From contig JAVBOO010000039.1 in NCBI GenBank assembly GCA_031550435.1, forward strand, positions 1 to 18,701: DNA of 18,701 nucleotides, in the 5' to 3' direction. The position numbers and the translations under genes are program-made. Positions 1 through 7,597 of this stretch are shown piece by piece. Numbering within the stretch: the stretch's first letter is position 1; each line of letters opens with the position of its first letter. This DNA is from JAVBOO01 sp031550435 (GTDB lineage: Bacteria > Bacillota > Clostridia > Lachnospirales > WRAX01). The notes beneath the pieces were generated by a model. It saw only the letters and a program-made list of their open reading frames with translations, did no database searches and was not told where the DNA came from.

Positions 1-2
1 AA

Positions 3-131
3 CGCCATTTGGTGGAGAATTTCTTTCTGCGCCTTAAGAATTTCCGCCGCATTGCCACTCGATATGATAAATTGGCTCACACATTTGCTGGGTTCGTTTG
101 TTTAGCTTCCATTGTTATTTGGTTAAAGTGA
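3..131 (+). CDS. IS5-like DDE transposase, C-terminal end (partial)
   Basis: The third forward frame is open from the window edge to a TGA at 129-131 and encodes the last 42 residues of a protein. The peptide begins RHLVENFFLRLKNFRRIA and ends ASIVIWLK. This matches the conserved C-terminus of IS5-type DDE transposases, which cut and rejoin DNA at insertion sequence ends. The spacing R-(3)-E-(6)-K is visible (R1, E5, K12 of the fragment), which is the signature around the catalytic glutamate of the DDE triad. Upstream codons lie outside the window, so I cannot tell whether the element is intact. No competing start or RNA feature is seen here. Family assignment is by recognition, not by search. 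Confidence 0.72.
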   Translation, partial: RHLVENFFLRLKNFRRIATRYDKLAHTFAGFVCLASIVIWLK

Positions 132-142
132 ACAATCATTAT

Positions 143-156
143 GATTTTTCAAACAC
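143..156. repeat. possible right terminal inverted repeat of the IS5-like element
   Basis: Twelve bases after the transposase stop lies GATTTTTCAAACAC. Read inward on the other strand it is GTGTTTGAAAAATC, which resembles the ends of the palindromic element at 10375-10486 (they share TTGAAAAATC). A CTAG at 160-163 is close to the YTAR targets used by some IS5 elements. The left end of the element is outside the window, so the repeat cannot be confirmed. Confidence 0.3.
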
Positions 157-218
157 GGTCTAGAACATAACACTGCCAACCTATTTCAAACATGACCCGA
201 CAGGAAACGGAGGCGGCT

Positions 219-887
219 ATGGATATTTTGACTTTGCTTTTGCGGTTAAGCGTTTCTATGGTACTCGGCGGCACAGTCGGACTGGAGCGACAGTCAAAGC
301 ACCGCCCTGCGGGGTTCCGTACACATATACTTGTTTGTACGGGGGCGTCGCTTATAATGTGCCTGACCGAATATATGGCAGTTGATTACGGCGCGCGTTT
401 CGGCGTAACACCCGACCCGTTCAGACTCGGAGCTCAGGTTATCAGCGGAATCGGTTTTCTCGGAGCGGGAACGATAATAAACTTCGGAACAAGCGTAAAA
501 GGGCTGACAACTGCGGCCGGACTGTGGAGTGTCGCCTGTATCGGGCTTGCCGCGGGAGCCGGGTTTTATGAAGGCGCCGTTTTAACAACGGTGCTGATAA
601 TGATAACACTGTTTTTGTTCACAAGAATCAGCTATAAGCTCGACGAACATTATCAGGTACTTGATATTATAATAGAAACGGTTAATAAACCTGAGGTTAT
701 AGGCGAAATTTCCTTTTTGCTCGGGAGCCGCTCGATTAAAATAAACGAGCAGGAGTTCACGAACCTGAGTGAGACGGGGAACAGGACATTCAGGATGTCG
801 CTTAGCTTGGCAAGAAACACGGACATATTCGCGCTGATGGACTCGATAAGCGGAATCGGCGGTGTGGCGCGGGTAGAGAAGATATAA
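219..887 (+). CDS. MgtC/SapB family membrane protein
   Basis: This 222-residue protein belongs to the MgtC/SapB family, inner-membrane proteins linked to growth at low magnesium and to modulation of the F-ATPase in some pathogens; in free-living bacteria the role is often unknown. The N-terminal half carries about four hydrophobic segments and the family's conserved blocks: GLERQSKHRPAGFRTH near residues 21-36, GIGFLGAGT near residue 77, and VKGLTTAAGLW shortly after. The charged C-terminal 80 residues fit the ACT-like cytoplasmic domain of longer MgtC proteins. I chose the ATG at 219 because GGAGG lies at 209-213 with a 5-base spacer; an in-frame ATG at 192 has no such site. The gene is 17 bases upstream of a MATE transporter and probably co-transcribed with it. 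Confidence 0.85.
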   Translation: MDILTLLLRLSVSMVLGGTVGLERQSKHRPAGFRTHILVCTGASLIMCLTEYMAVDYGARFGVTPDPFRLGAQVISGIGFLGAGTIINFGTSVKGLTTAAGLWSVACIGLAAGAGFYEGAVLTTVLIMITLFLFTRISYKLDEHYQVLDIIIETVNKPEVIGEISFLLGSRSIKINEQEFTNLSETGNRTFRMSLSLARNTDIFALMDSISGIGGVARVEKI

Positions 888-904
888 ATCTGACGGAGGC
901 GGCA

Positions 905-2257
905 TTGTTCAGCAGAAAACAATATATAGATTTATTTTGGCCGGCTTTTATAGAGCAGGCTTTAACAGTATCGGTCGGTTTCGTGTCAACGCTCGTTATG
1001 GCGGTTGTTTCAAAGTACGCCGTATCGGGGGTTGGCCTGGTTGAAAGCTTAAACGCGGTCATAGCAAGCGTTTTGCTTGCGGTCGGAGGCGGCGCGGCCG
1101 TGATAGTGTCGCAAAAACTCGGCGCGGACGACAGCCGCGGCGCATCCGGTTCGGCGGGTCAGGCTATAAGCATGACCGTCGTTTTTTCTACAGCCCTGGC
1201 AATAGTTTGCTTGGTGCTCGCCAAACCGATAATATACATACTCTTTGGCGGAGCGGACAATGAAGTACTTGACGCGGCCGTTGCATATTTTATTTTTTCT
1301 GCCGTTTCCTATCCTTTTCTTGCGACTTCGACAACGCTTTCGGGAATTTTTCGTTCTGCAAGGGATTCAAAAACGCCGATGAAATCAGCGATTATTGCGA
1401 ACGTAATTAATATTGTCATATCTATCCTGCTTGTACAGGTGTTCAGAGCGGGTATTTACGGCGCGGGTATCGCAATGCTTACCGCGAGGGTTTCAACGAC
1501 TGTTTTTTTGATGTGGCATATAACGCATAAAGAGTTTATTGTGCATATACCGAAATTCACTTTAAGGCTTGACGGAAAGCTTTTGAAAGAAATTCTGAGA
1601 ATAGCCGTGCCCTCCGGTATAGACCAATTTTTGTTTACGGGCGGCAAGCTTGTCGTCGCGGTATTTCTAAAAGGCTTCGGCACGGAGTCTATAACCGCGA
1701 ACGCATTGGTCAACTCCGCATTCAGCATCACGAACATACCGGGCGGAACCATGCTAACGATCTCAATGCCCGTTATAGGTCAGCAGTTTGGAGCGAAAAA
1801 GTTTTCGGACGTGCGAAAAACTATGGTTATTATGGTATTGGCGACAGTCGGTGTCCTGCTCTTGGGTGAGCTTATATTCCTGCCGTTTCTCGGAGGGTTT
1901 ATAAGTATGTATAATCAAAGCGATGTTTGTAACGAAATCGCTCTAAAGTCGATTATGCTGTGCCTTGTGCTGGTTCCGGTTTTTTGGCCGGGTTCTTTTG
2001 TCGGAGCGCAAATGCTTCGTTCAACCGGAGACGTTTTTTATACTATGGTAATCTCGGTTATATCAATGTTTACGTTTAGAGTCGCAGGTTCATGGTTTCT
2101 CGGCGTTTATCTGGGTTGGGGGCTTTTGGGTATCTGGTCGGCCATGGCTATCGACTGGGTAGTCAGGACAATATTCTTTTTGCCGAGGGCATTCCTGTGT
2201 TATTGGAGCAAGGAGTACAGGACGGAGCTTAGGGCCAAAAAAACGTGCGGTTGTTGA
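905..2257 (+). CDS. MATE family efflux transporter
   Basis: This 450-residue protein is a multidrug and toxic compound extrusion (MATE) transporter, an integral membrane antiporter using Na+ or H+ gradients to expel organic compounds. It has about twelve hydrophobic segments in two similar halves. The first half opens with PAFIEQALTVSVGFVSTLVM (residues 13-32) and VGGGAAVIVSQKLGA (60-74). The second half repeats this pattern with IAVPSGIDQFLF near residue 232 and MPVIGQQFGAKK near residue 290. Length is normal for the family. The start is TTG at 905, supported by GGAGG at 895-899 with a 5-base spacer. It follows the MgtC-like gene by 17 bases and is followed by a large hairpin that may end the transcript. 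The exported substrate cannot be inferred. Confidence 0.9.
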   Translation: MFSRKQYIDLFWPAFIEQALTVSVGFVSTLVMAVVSKYAVSGVGLVESLNAVIASVLLAVGGGAAVIVSQKLGADDSRGASGSAGQAISMTVVFSTALAIVCLVLAKPIIYILFGGADNEVLDAAVAYFIFSAVSYPFLATSTTLSGIFRSARDSKTPMKSAIIANVINIVISILLVQVFRAGIYGAGIAMLTARVSTTVFLMWHITHKEFIVHIPKFTLRLDGKLLKEILRIAVPSGIDQFLFTGGKLVVAVFLKGFGTESITANALVNSAFSITNIPGGTMLTISMPVIGQQFGAKKFSDVRKTMVIMVLATVGVLLLGELIFLPFLGGFISMYNQSDVCNEIALKSIMLCLVLVPVFWPGSFVGAQMLRSTGDVFYTMVISVISMFTFRVAGSWFLGVYLGWGLLGIWSAMAIDWVVRTIFFLPRAFLCYWSKEYRTELRAKKTCGC

Positions 2258-2314
2258 AAAAGAGCGAAGCTGCCGGCTAAAGTGCGGATTAAACGACAAT
2301 TACAATGAATAGTC

Positions 2315-2375
2315 GCCGTCTTTTAAAAATTGGCTAATGTTTTTCACGATTTAGCCGATTTTAATAGCAGACGGC
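2315..2375 (+). terminator. large imperfect hairpin, probable terminator of the MgtC-MATE unit
   Basis: Two nested arms pair across 61 bases. The outer arm GCCGTCT (2315-2321) matches AGACGGC (2369-2375). The inner arm AAAATTGGCTAA (2326-2337) matches TTAGCCGATTTT (2351-2362) with one G-T pair and a 13-base loop. The inner stem ends in TTTT, as a rho-independent terminator would, though the T-run is short and the stem AT-rich. It lies 57 bases after the MATE stop. Confidence 0.45.
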
Positions 2376-2510
2376 AGTGCGGGTTCGTACTGCACGGCTA
2401 TCATGGATGGTTTGTGACTATACGACTCGGGGCAGGGAAGCTCAAGCTGTCGAATAGTCATTTGTTTTGCGTTTGACGCGGGCGAGTCTATACTGTGTGC
2501 GAATAGACTT
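2374..2510 (+). other. hairpin-rich non-coding stretch upstream of the flagellar operon; candidate structured RNA
   Basis: The gap from 2258 to 2806 has no convincing gene. Within it, three further hairpins follow the terminator-like stem. GCAGTGCG (2374-2381) pairs with CGTACTGC (2386-2393) around a GGTT loop. TGACTAT-A-CGAC (2415-2426) pairs with GTCG-A-ATAGTCA (2449-2460), eleven pairs with one A/A mismatch. AGTCTAT (2485-2491) pairs with ATAGACT (2503-2509). I do not recognise a known RNA family; the conserved core of the c-di-GMP-I riboswitch is not visible. It could be a regulatory leader, a small RNA, or decayed mobile DNA. The remainder (2511-2740) is AT-rich with nothing I can assign. 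Confidence 0.3.
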
Positions 2511-2743
2511 GATATCAGTGTGTATAATATAAATTGGAAGAACCGGAGAAACTATTACTTCGGCAACAAAACACAGCGAAAACGCTATATTATGTTGTTC
2601 CTCATTATGTTGCAGGCCGGTATTGTGCAAAAAGCGCTGTTTTATGGTAAAAACATATCGGATACCGTTTATTTTGTGCGAAAAAACCCGAAGTGCCGAT
2701 TGTTTTGAAAAAAATCGTCGAATTTTGTACATTTTTGAAATGA

Positions 2744-2773
2744 TTGTTTACAAATTATAACAATTAATATAAA
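2744..2773 (+). promoter_or_regulatory. candidate housekeeping promoter for the flagellar operon
   Basis: TTGTTT (2744-2749) and TATAAA (2768-2773) are separated by 18 bases in a very AT-rich stretch just upstream of flgB. This fits a weak sigma-A promoter. A second reading, TTGAAA (2735-2740) with TATAAC (2756-2761), has a 15-base spacer and is poorer. No good sigma-28 type site (TAAA with GCCGATAA) was found nearby. Confidence 0.3.
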
Positions 2774-2806
2774 ATTAGTTGATTGAAGAGGATGGGAGTG
2801 CCGGTT

Positions 2807-3187
2807 ATGATACTCGATAGCTTGTTTTTACAAAACGATATACTCGGCGCGTCTATGCAGGCCTCGATTGCAAGAGACGCCGTTATCACAAACAACATTG
2901 CCAACGCCGAAGTTCCTGACTACAAGAAAAAAGCCGTGCAGTTTGAGTCCTATCTAAGGGAAGCTCTCGACAACGGGAAAATTAAAAGTTCTGCCGATCT
3001 GGCAAAGATAGTGCCGAAGATATGGGTAGAACATACAGGCTACAGTTATCGAATAGACGGTAACAATGTCGATATCGAAAACGAGATGGTTGATTTATAC
3101 CAAAATTCGGTGCGTTACGACACAATGGCTCAAGGCATTATGAACAATTACAGAAGGATAAACTCAGTGTTGACCGGTATAAAGTAG
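2807..3187 (+). CDS. flgB: flagellar proximal rod protein FlgB
   Basis: FlgB is one of the rod subunits of the flagellar basal body; it is exported through the flagellar type III apparatus and joins the MS ring to the distal rod. The 126-residue product shows the rod-family N-terminal signature TNNIANAEVPDYK (residues 28-40), including the ANxxxPxYK pattern, and an amphipathic C-terminal helix (NEMVDLYQNSVRYDTMAQ) that packs against the N-terminal helix in this family. Length is typical. The frame is open further upstream to a TTG at 2783 and a GTG at 2798, but the ATG at 2807, with GGGAG at 2794-2798, gives the usual FlgB N-terminus (MILDSLF). It heads the operon and precedes flgC by 46 bases. 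Confidence 0.93.
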   Translation: MILDSLFLQNDILGASMQASIARDAVITNNIANAEVPDYKKKAVQFESYLREALDNGKIKSSADLAKIVPKIWVEHTGYSYRIDGNNVDIENEMVDLYQNSVRYDTMAQGIMNNYRRINSVLTGIK

Positions 3188-3233
3188 AGTAAGGCGGCGT
3201 GTCCTGCTCCTATTAATAGATGTAGGTGTTTAT

Positions 3234-3677
3234 ATGGGATTCTTTAATATTATGAATATAAGCGCAACCGGGCTTACGGCTCAGACGTTGCGCATGGATA
3301 TAATTTCGCAGAATATTGCAAACGTCGATACTACAAGAACAGCAGACGGAGGCCCTTACAAGAGGAAAATCACCCTGTTTCAGGAAAGAACTGCCTCTCC
3401 TAAATTCAGGGACTATTTTGACCGCATAATTTCAGACTCCGAGTCCGGTCAGGGTGTCAGGGTTTCGAGAGTTGTTGAGGACAACACTCAAGGAGCCGCG
3501 GTTTACGAACCGAATCATCCCGATGCCGACGAAAACGGCTATGTCAGAAAACCGAACGTAAACGTTGTGACGGAAATGGTTAATATGATAGCCGCAAGCA
3601 GGGGCTACGACTCAAACGTCACCGCGATAAACATAACAAAAAGTATGATGGCTAAAACTCTGGAAATAAGCAAGTAG
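3234..3677 (+). CDS. flgC: flagellar proximal rod protein FlgC
   Basis: FlgC is a second proximal rod subunit, assembling with FlgB, FlgF and FliE between the MS ring and the distal rod. The 147-residue protein has the N-terminal rod/hook signature SQNIANVDTTRT (residues 25-36) following ATGLTAQTLRMD, and the C-terminal block NVVTEMVNMIAASRGYDSN, shared by rod, hook and hook-associated proteins. Both ends are predicted to form the paired helices used for axial packing. The ATG at 3234 is preceded by a modest AGGTG at 3224-3228. Size and order after flgB are standard for Bacillota. Confidence 0.95.
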   Translation: MGFFNIMNISATGLTAQTLRMDIISQNIANVDTTRTADGGPYKRKITLFQERTASPKFRDYFDRIISDSESGQGVRVSRVVEDNTQGAAVYEPNHPDADENGYVRKPNVNVVTEMVNMIAASRGYDSNVTAINITKSMMAKTLEISK

Positions 3678-3770
3678 TACAATTTGCGAACAAGTTTTGA
3701 AATCGACACGAAAAAATGACGCGCTTGCGTTTACCTAAAATTCGACACTCTATCGGAGGTTACACCATAA

Positions 3771-4088
3771 ATGTCCGTTAATGCTGTAATGTTTAACGAG
3801 CGCCTGAAAGCTCTCGGGGATCAAATCGGTATCAAAAAGCTCGCGCCCGAGAAAACTGAGGATTCTTTTCAGAGTATTTTTCAGGGTTATATAGATATGC
3901 TGAACGAAACGAGCTCATATCAGGCCGAATCAGACAAGCTCCAGATTGACTTCGCAACAGGAAAGACGGACGATATGCTTGCGGTTATGCTTGCGCAGGA
4001 AAAAGCAACGGCCTCTCTCACATTCGCAATACAGGTAACGAATAAGATATTGGAAGCATACAAAGAGATAATGAGAACGCAGCTGTAG
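3771..4088 (+). CDS. fliE: flagellar hook-basal body protein FliE
   Basis: FliE is the small adaptor that joins the MS ring (FliF) to the proximal rod and is among the first proteins exported. The 105-residue protein shows the family's C-terminal features: SSYQAESDKLQIDFATGKTD, then MLAVMLAQEKATASLTFAIQ and a final NKILEAYKEIMRTQL with the near-invariant NK and YKEIM. The ATG at 3771 has GGAGG at 3755-3759, an 11-base spacer, slightly longer than ideal. It lies 93 bases after flgC, a larger gap than elsewhere in the operon, in which I see no clear promoter or terminator. Confidence 0.94.
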   Translation: MSVNAVMFNERLKALGDQIGIKKLAPEKTEDSFQSIFQGYIDMLNETSSYQAESDKLQIDFATGKTDDMLAVMLAQEKATASLTFAIQVTNKILEAYKEIMRTQL

Positions 4089-4208
4089 CATCGAAAAGAG
4101 CCCGGTTCAGATTTTTAAAAGATGTCCGCGGGAAACGGTTCGGTGCTTGCGGGTTAGTCTCCGTGTATGCGAAATGCAATACTCTTATTCGGGTGAGGAG
4201 GTGTACCG

Positions 4209-5831
4209 GTGCAGGCAAGAATTATGGCATGGTTCAGAGCGCGCTACGACAAATGGAAGTCTCTGGCTATAAAGCAAAAAGGGCAGATAATCGCTTTAGT
4301 CGCAATAATAATCATAGGGATTATTATTACGGCTTATTTGGCGTTAAGACCAAAAATGGACGTGCTCTATACGTTTAGTTCGGCGCAGGAGGCCGCAAGA
4401 CTACGCTCGTCACTTTCCTCGGGAGGGATTGCGAGCGAAATCGGCGGAAACGGTACGCAGGTACTTGTGAACCACAAGTCTTATTACGATGCGCTTGCCT
4501 ATGTCGAGGAAAACAGCTTAATAAGCGATCCGGAATTTACTTACCAAAACGCGATAGATTTTTCTACAATAGGTACTGCCGAAACGATAACTGCCGAAAA
4601 CTTCAGAAAAGCCGCGCAGACTGATATCGCGAAGATTATAAAGAAATTTAAGGGTGTTACGGATTGCAGCGTCAGCCTTGTTGTGCCGGGAACATCGAAT
4701 TTCTGGCTTCCGGAGCAGCAGGAGGCAAGCGCTTCAGTAACCGTTACGACATCGACGAAGTTTGACTCGACGCAGGGCGAAGCCATTGCCAGACTTGTGG
4801 CGAGAAGCGTAAAAAATCTTAAACCGGAAAACATAGAAGTAATGGATACGGACTGGAATGTACTTTTTTCCGGTCTTTCAAAGGTTGACGGAAACATCGC
4901 AAACCGTGCCGATGCCGAGACGATAATGAGCGAAAGGCTGGAAAGCCAAATAAAGAAGGCTTTGCGCCCGAGATACGACCAGGTTATCATGCTTGCAAAT
5001 CTTGCGTTTGACTGGGATAAGCTAACTCAGGAATCCGTCGAATACAATGTGCCGAACAATCTTGAGGGCAACACCGGTCTTGTTGATCACAGCCAGACGA
5101 CGAACTCTTCATATTCGGGAACGACAAACGAAGGCGAACCCGGCCCGGGTTCGAATGATTTAACGTCTCCGACCTACAATCAGGGTACGGGGGATACATC
5201 CACACAGACCTCAAAAACAAACGATACAAATTACCTATACAATATAGTCAATACGGTCAAGGATAGTCAGCTCGGGAAGTTCTTGAAAGATTCTTCGAGC
5301 CTTTCCGTTTATCTGTATAAGTACGAAATATTCGATGAGGCCGATTTACAGGCGAGGGGACTTCTCAACGATATGACATGGGCAGAATTTAAGGTTGCAA
5401 ACGCCGCCCAGACTCCGCTTGATATCGACCAGAGCACGGTTGACTCGCTGAAGACCGGTACGGGCATAGGGAGTATATCTGTTATCGGGATGACTATACC
5501 TCAGTTTGTGGATAAAGTTATTCCGCCGGTAAGAATAGCTGAGTTTGTCAGCTACGGTATTGTGATTTTGCTTATATTGCTTCTCGCGTATGCACTGCTG
5601 AAACGCACTCAGCCTGATGAAATTACAGAGATCGAGCCCACGCTTACCGTTGAGGAGATGCTTGTGTCCACAAAACAGGACGAGATAGAAAAAGCCGAAG
5701 CCGAGGCGCTCAAAGAGATCGAATTCGGCGTAGAGTCGGAAGTCCGGAAGCAAATCAATAAATTCGTTCAGGAAAAACCCGAAGCGGTAGCTCAGCTTCT
5801 CAGAAACTGGCTGAGCGAAAACTGGGAGTGA
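4209..5831 (+). CDS. fliF: flagellar MS-ring protein FliF
   Basis: FliF builds the MS ring in the cytoplasmic membrane, the platform for rotor and export gate assembly. The 540-residue protein has one membrane segment near residues 25-47 and another at 443-464, bounding a large extracytoplasmic region. The first part of that region (about 50-220) holds the ring-building motifs, with LRSSLSSGGIASEIGGNGTQ and VTDCSVSLVVPG visible. A low-complexity Ser/Thr/Gly/Asn-rich segment (about 285-340) matches the disordered region found in FliF. The acidic C-terminal tail (510-540, ending LLRNWLSENWE) is the FliG-binding helix. The start is GTG at 4209, with AGGAGG at 4196-4201 and a 7-base spacer. The gap from 4089 to 4208 holds only this site. 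fliG follows four bases after the stop. Confidence 0.96.
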   Translation: MQARIMAWFRARYDKWKSLAIKQKGQIIALVAIIIIGIIITAYLALRPKMDVLYTFSSAQEAARLRSSLSSGGIASEIGGNGTQVLVNHKSYYDALAYVEENSLISDPEFTYQNAIDFSTIGTAETITAENFRKAAQTDIAKIIKKFKGVTDCSVSLVVPGTSNFWLPEQQEASASVTVTTSTKFDSTQGEAIARLVARSVKNLKPENIEVMDTDWNVLFSGLSKVDGNIANRADAETIMSERLESQIKKALRPRYDQVIMLANLAFDWDKLTQESVEYNVPNNLEGNTGLVDHSQTTNSSYSGTTNEGEPGPGSNDLTSPTYNQGTGDTSTQTSKTNDTNYLYNIVNTVKDSQLGKFLKDSSSLSVYLYKYEIFDEADLQARGLLNDMTWAEFKVANAAQTPLDIDQSTVDSLKTGTGIGSISVIGMTIPQFVDKVIPPVRIAEFVSYGIVILLILLLAYALLKRTQPDEITEIEPTLTVEEMLVSTKQDEIEKAEAEALKEIEFGVESEVRKQINKFVQEKPEAVAQLLRNWLSENWE

Positions 5832-5835
5832 TAAC

Positions 5836-6852
5836 ATGATCAGCGCAATCGAAACACTCGGCGGACGGACGAAAGCCGCCATATTGCTTATAACTTTGGG
5901 ACCGGAAAAATCCTCTTCTATTTTTAAGTACCTGAAAGAGGATGAAATTGAAGCGCTGACTTTGGAAATCGCCAACATCAGTTCGGTTATGCCGGATGTA
6001 AAAGACGCGGTTGTAAACGAGTTTTATCAACTGTGCCTTGCCCAGCAGTATATCACCGAAGGCGGAATCGCCTACGCTAAGCAGATACTCGAGCGGGCTC
6101 TCGGAGAATCTAAGGCGTTCGACGTTATTTCCAGGCTTACGGTATCGCTTAAAACGCGCCCGTTTGAGTTTATACGCAAGGCTGACTCAAAACAGGTGCT
6201 TAACTTCATACAGAACGAGCATCCTCAGATCATTGCGCTGATACTTGCCTATTTGAGGCCGAAGCAGGCCGCCGAAGTGCTTGCCGAGCTCCCCGGCGAC
6301 AAGCAGGCGGATGTGGCGAGAAGAATCGCGCTCATGGACAGAACCTCGCCTGATGTTATAAAAGAAGTCGAAAGAGCGCTCGAGAAAAAGCTGTCCGCAC
6401 TTATGACAGAGGATTATCTGTCAGTCGGAGGCGTAGATGCTGTCGTCGAGATTCTTACCTCATCGGACAGAGCGACGGAGAAGAATATACTCGAAACACT
6501 CGAAGAGGAGGACATGGACCTCACGGAAGAAATCAAGAGAAAGATGTTCGTGTTCGACGATATTCTTACTCTCGATAACCGCGCAATACAGGCTATTATG
6601 AAGCAGGATATAGACAACAGGGAACTTGCGATGGCTTTGAAGGCTTCGTCCGTAGAAGTGCAGAATCTTATATTCGCGAACGTTTCGAAGCGTATGGCGG
6701 CTATGATAAAGGAAGACATGGAGTACATGGGCCCTGTTCGCAAGACGGATGCCGAAAATGCGCAGCAAAAGATCGTCAGCATAGTGAGAAAGCTTGCCGA
6801 TGCCGGTGAAATCATTGTTGCCAGAGGCGGAGGAGATGATGTGATTGTCTAG
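5836..6852 (+). CDS. fliG: flagellar motor switch protein FliG
   Basis: FliG sits on the cytoplasmic face of the MS ring, binds FliF and FliM, and contacts the stator to generate torque. The 338-residue protein is of normal length. The EHPQ motif is at 128-131 in the middle domain. MFVFDDI (237-243) marks the C-terminal domain hinge. In the torque helix, SKRMAAMIKEDMEYMGPVR aligns with the Escherichia coli helix so that R286, E293 and D294 correspond to R281, D288 and D289; charge is conserved. The ATG at 5836 has GGGAG at 5825-5829 overlapping the end of fliF, suggesting coupled translation. Its last 8 bases overlap the start of fliH. Confidence 0.97.
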   Translation: MISAIETLGGRTKAAILLITLGPEKSSSIFKYLKEDEIEALTLEIANISSVMPDVKDAVVNEFYQLCLAQQYITEGGIAYAKQILERALGESKAFDVISRLTVSLKTRPFEFIRKADSKQVLNFIQNEHPQIIALILAYLRPKQAAEVLAELPGDKQADVARRIALMDRTSPDVIKEVERALEKKLSALMTEDYLSVGGVDAVVEILTSSDRATEKNILETLEEEDMDLTEEIKRKMFVFDDILTLDNRAIQAIMKQDIDNRELAMALKASSVEVQNLIFANVSKRMAAMIKEDMEYMGPVRKTDAENAQQKIVSIVRKLADAGEIIVARGGGDDVIV

Positions 6853-7597
6853 GATCGTAAAGTCCGGAAATGTCAGCATGAATGACTCCCAAGCCTTTGT
6901 GGTCGAGACTAAACGCATCGAGCCTGCCCGAGAAGCATATGCGCTCGAGCCGGAACAGGAAAACGACGGTTCTGTGCCGGAGGACGAAGCGATAATTCTA
7001 AAAGCGAGAAGAGAAGCGGAGAGAATAATCAAAACCGCGAATGTTGACGCAGAGATACTGCTGCAGGATGTTAAGGCGCAGGCCGAGCAGCTTTGCAGTC
7101 AGGCGGAGATTGCTGCCCGCGAAGAGGGTTACAGGCAGGGATATAAAGCCGGCATGGAAGAAACCGAAAAAATGAAGAGCGAAGCCGGGGCAATTATCGA
7201 CGGCGCGCTGGAGCAAAGAAGAAAGACGCTTGAAGAACTTGAGCCCCAAATAGTGGGCCTGATTATTGATATAGTCGATAAGCTTTTAAGCGCGGGACTT
7301 AGCATTAACCCGCAGATTATAACAACTCTTATCCGAAAGGGCATGGCGGAGTCGACGATTACCGGCGATATAAATATAAGGGTATCGGCTATGGATTTCG
7401 GTAATGTTGTCGCGTCGAGAACGGAACTGATGTCGCTAATTTCGGGTTCGGGAAACATAGAGATTATAAAAGACGCCGCTCTGGAACACGGCGATTGCAT
7501 AATCGAGACTGCTTTTGGCAACATAGACGTCAGTCTCGACAGGCAGTTTGACAGCCTGAAAAACGACCTAATGCTTTTATGCGAAACAGGTGAATAG
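6845..7597 (+). CDS. fliH: flagellar export ATPase regulator FliH
   Basis: FliH is the peripheral-stalk-like partner that tethers the FliI ATPase to the rotor and holds it inactive until docking. The 250-residue protein has a variable acidic N-terminus, a long charged helix rich in Ala, Glu and Arg (about 48-110), a glycine-spaced motif EEGYRQGYKAG (93-103) typical of the GxxxG-bearing FliH/V-ATPase E-subunit family, and a globular C-terminal domain ending in a motif like that of its homologues (GDCIIETAFGNIDVSLDRQF, 216-235). I chose the TTG at 6845, supported by GGAGGAG at 6829-6835; the next methionine is residue 12. It overlaps fliG by 8 bases and fliI by 8 bases. Confidence 0.92.
   Translation: MSRIVKSGNVSMNDSQAFVVETKRIEPAREAYALEPEQENDGSVPEDEAIILKARREAERIIKTANVDAEILLQDVKAQAEQLCSQAEIAAREEGYRQGYKAGMEETEKMKSEAGAIIDGALEQRRKTLEELEPQIVGLIIDIVDKLLSAGLSINPQIITTLIRKGMAESTITGDINIRVSAMDFGNVVASRTELMSLISGSGNIEIIKDAALEHGDCIIETAFGNIDVSLDRQFDSLKNDLMLLCETGE

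Noticed and set aside
2680..2702. sigma-28 type flagellar promoter around GCCGATTG
   Set aside because: The -10-like piece is imperfect and no TAAA element lies at the required distance upstream.
2520..2708. 62-residue reading frame in the gap before flgB
   Set aside because: No ribosome binding site, low-complexity composition, no recognisable motif, and it lies in AT-rich non-coding DNA.
2374..2780. c-di-GMP riboswitch controlling the flagellar operon
   Set aside because: Such switches precede flagellar operons in some Clostridia, but the conserved core (GCAAAGCC-type segment and the two receptor helices) is not visible here.
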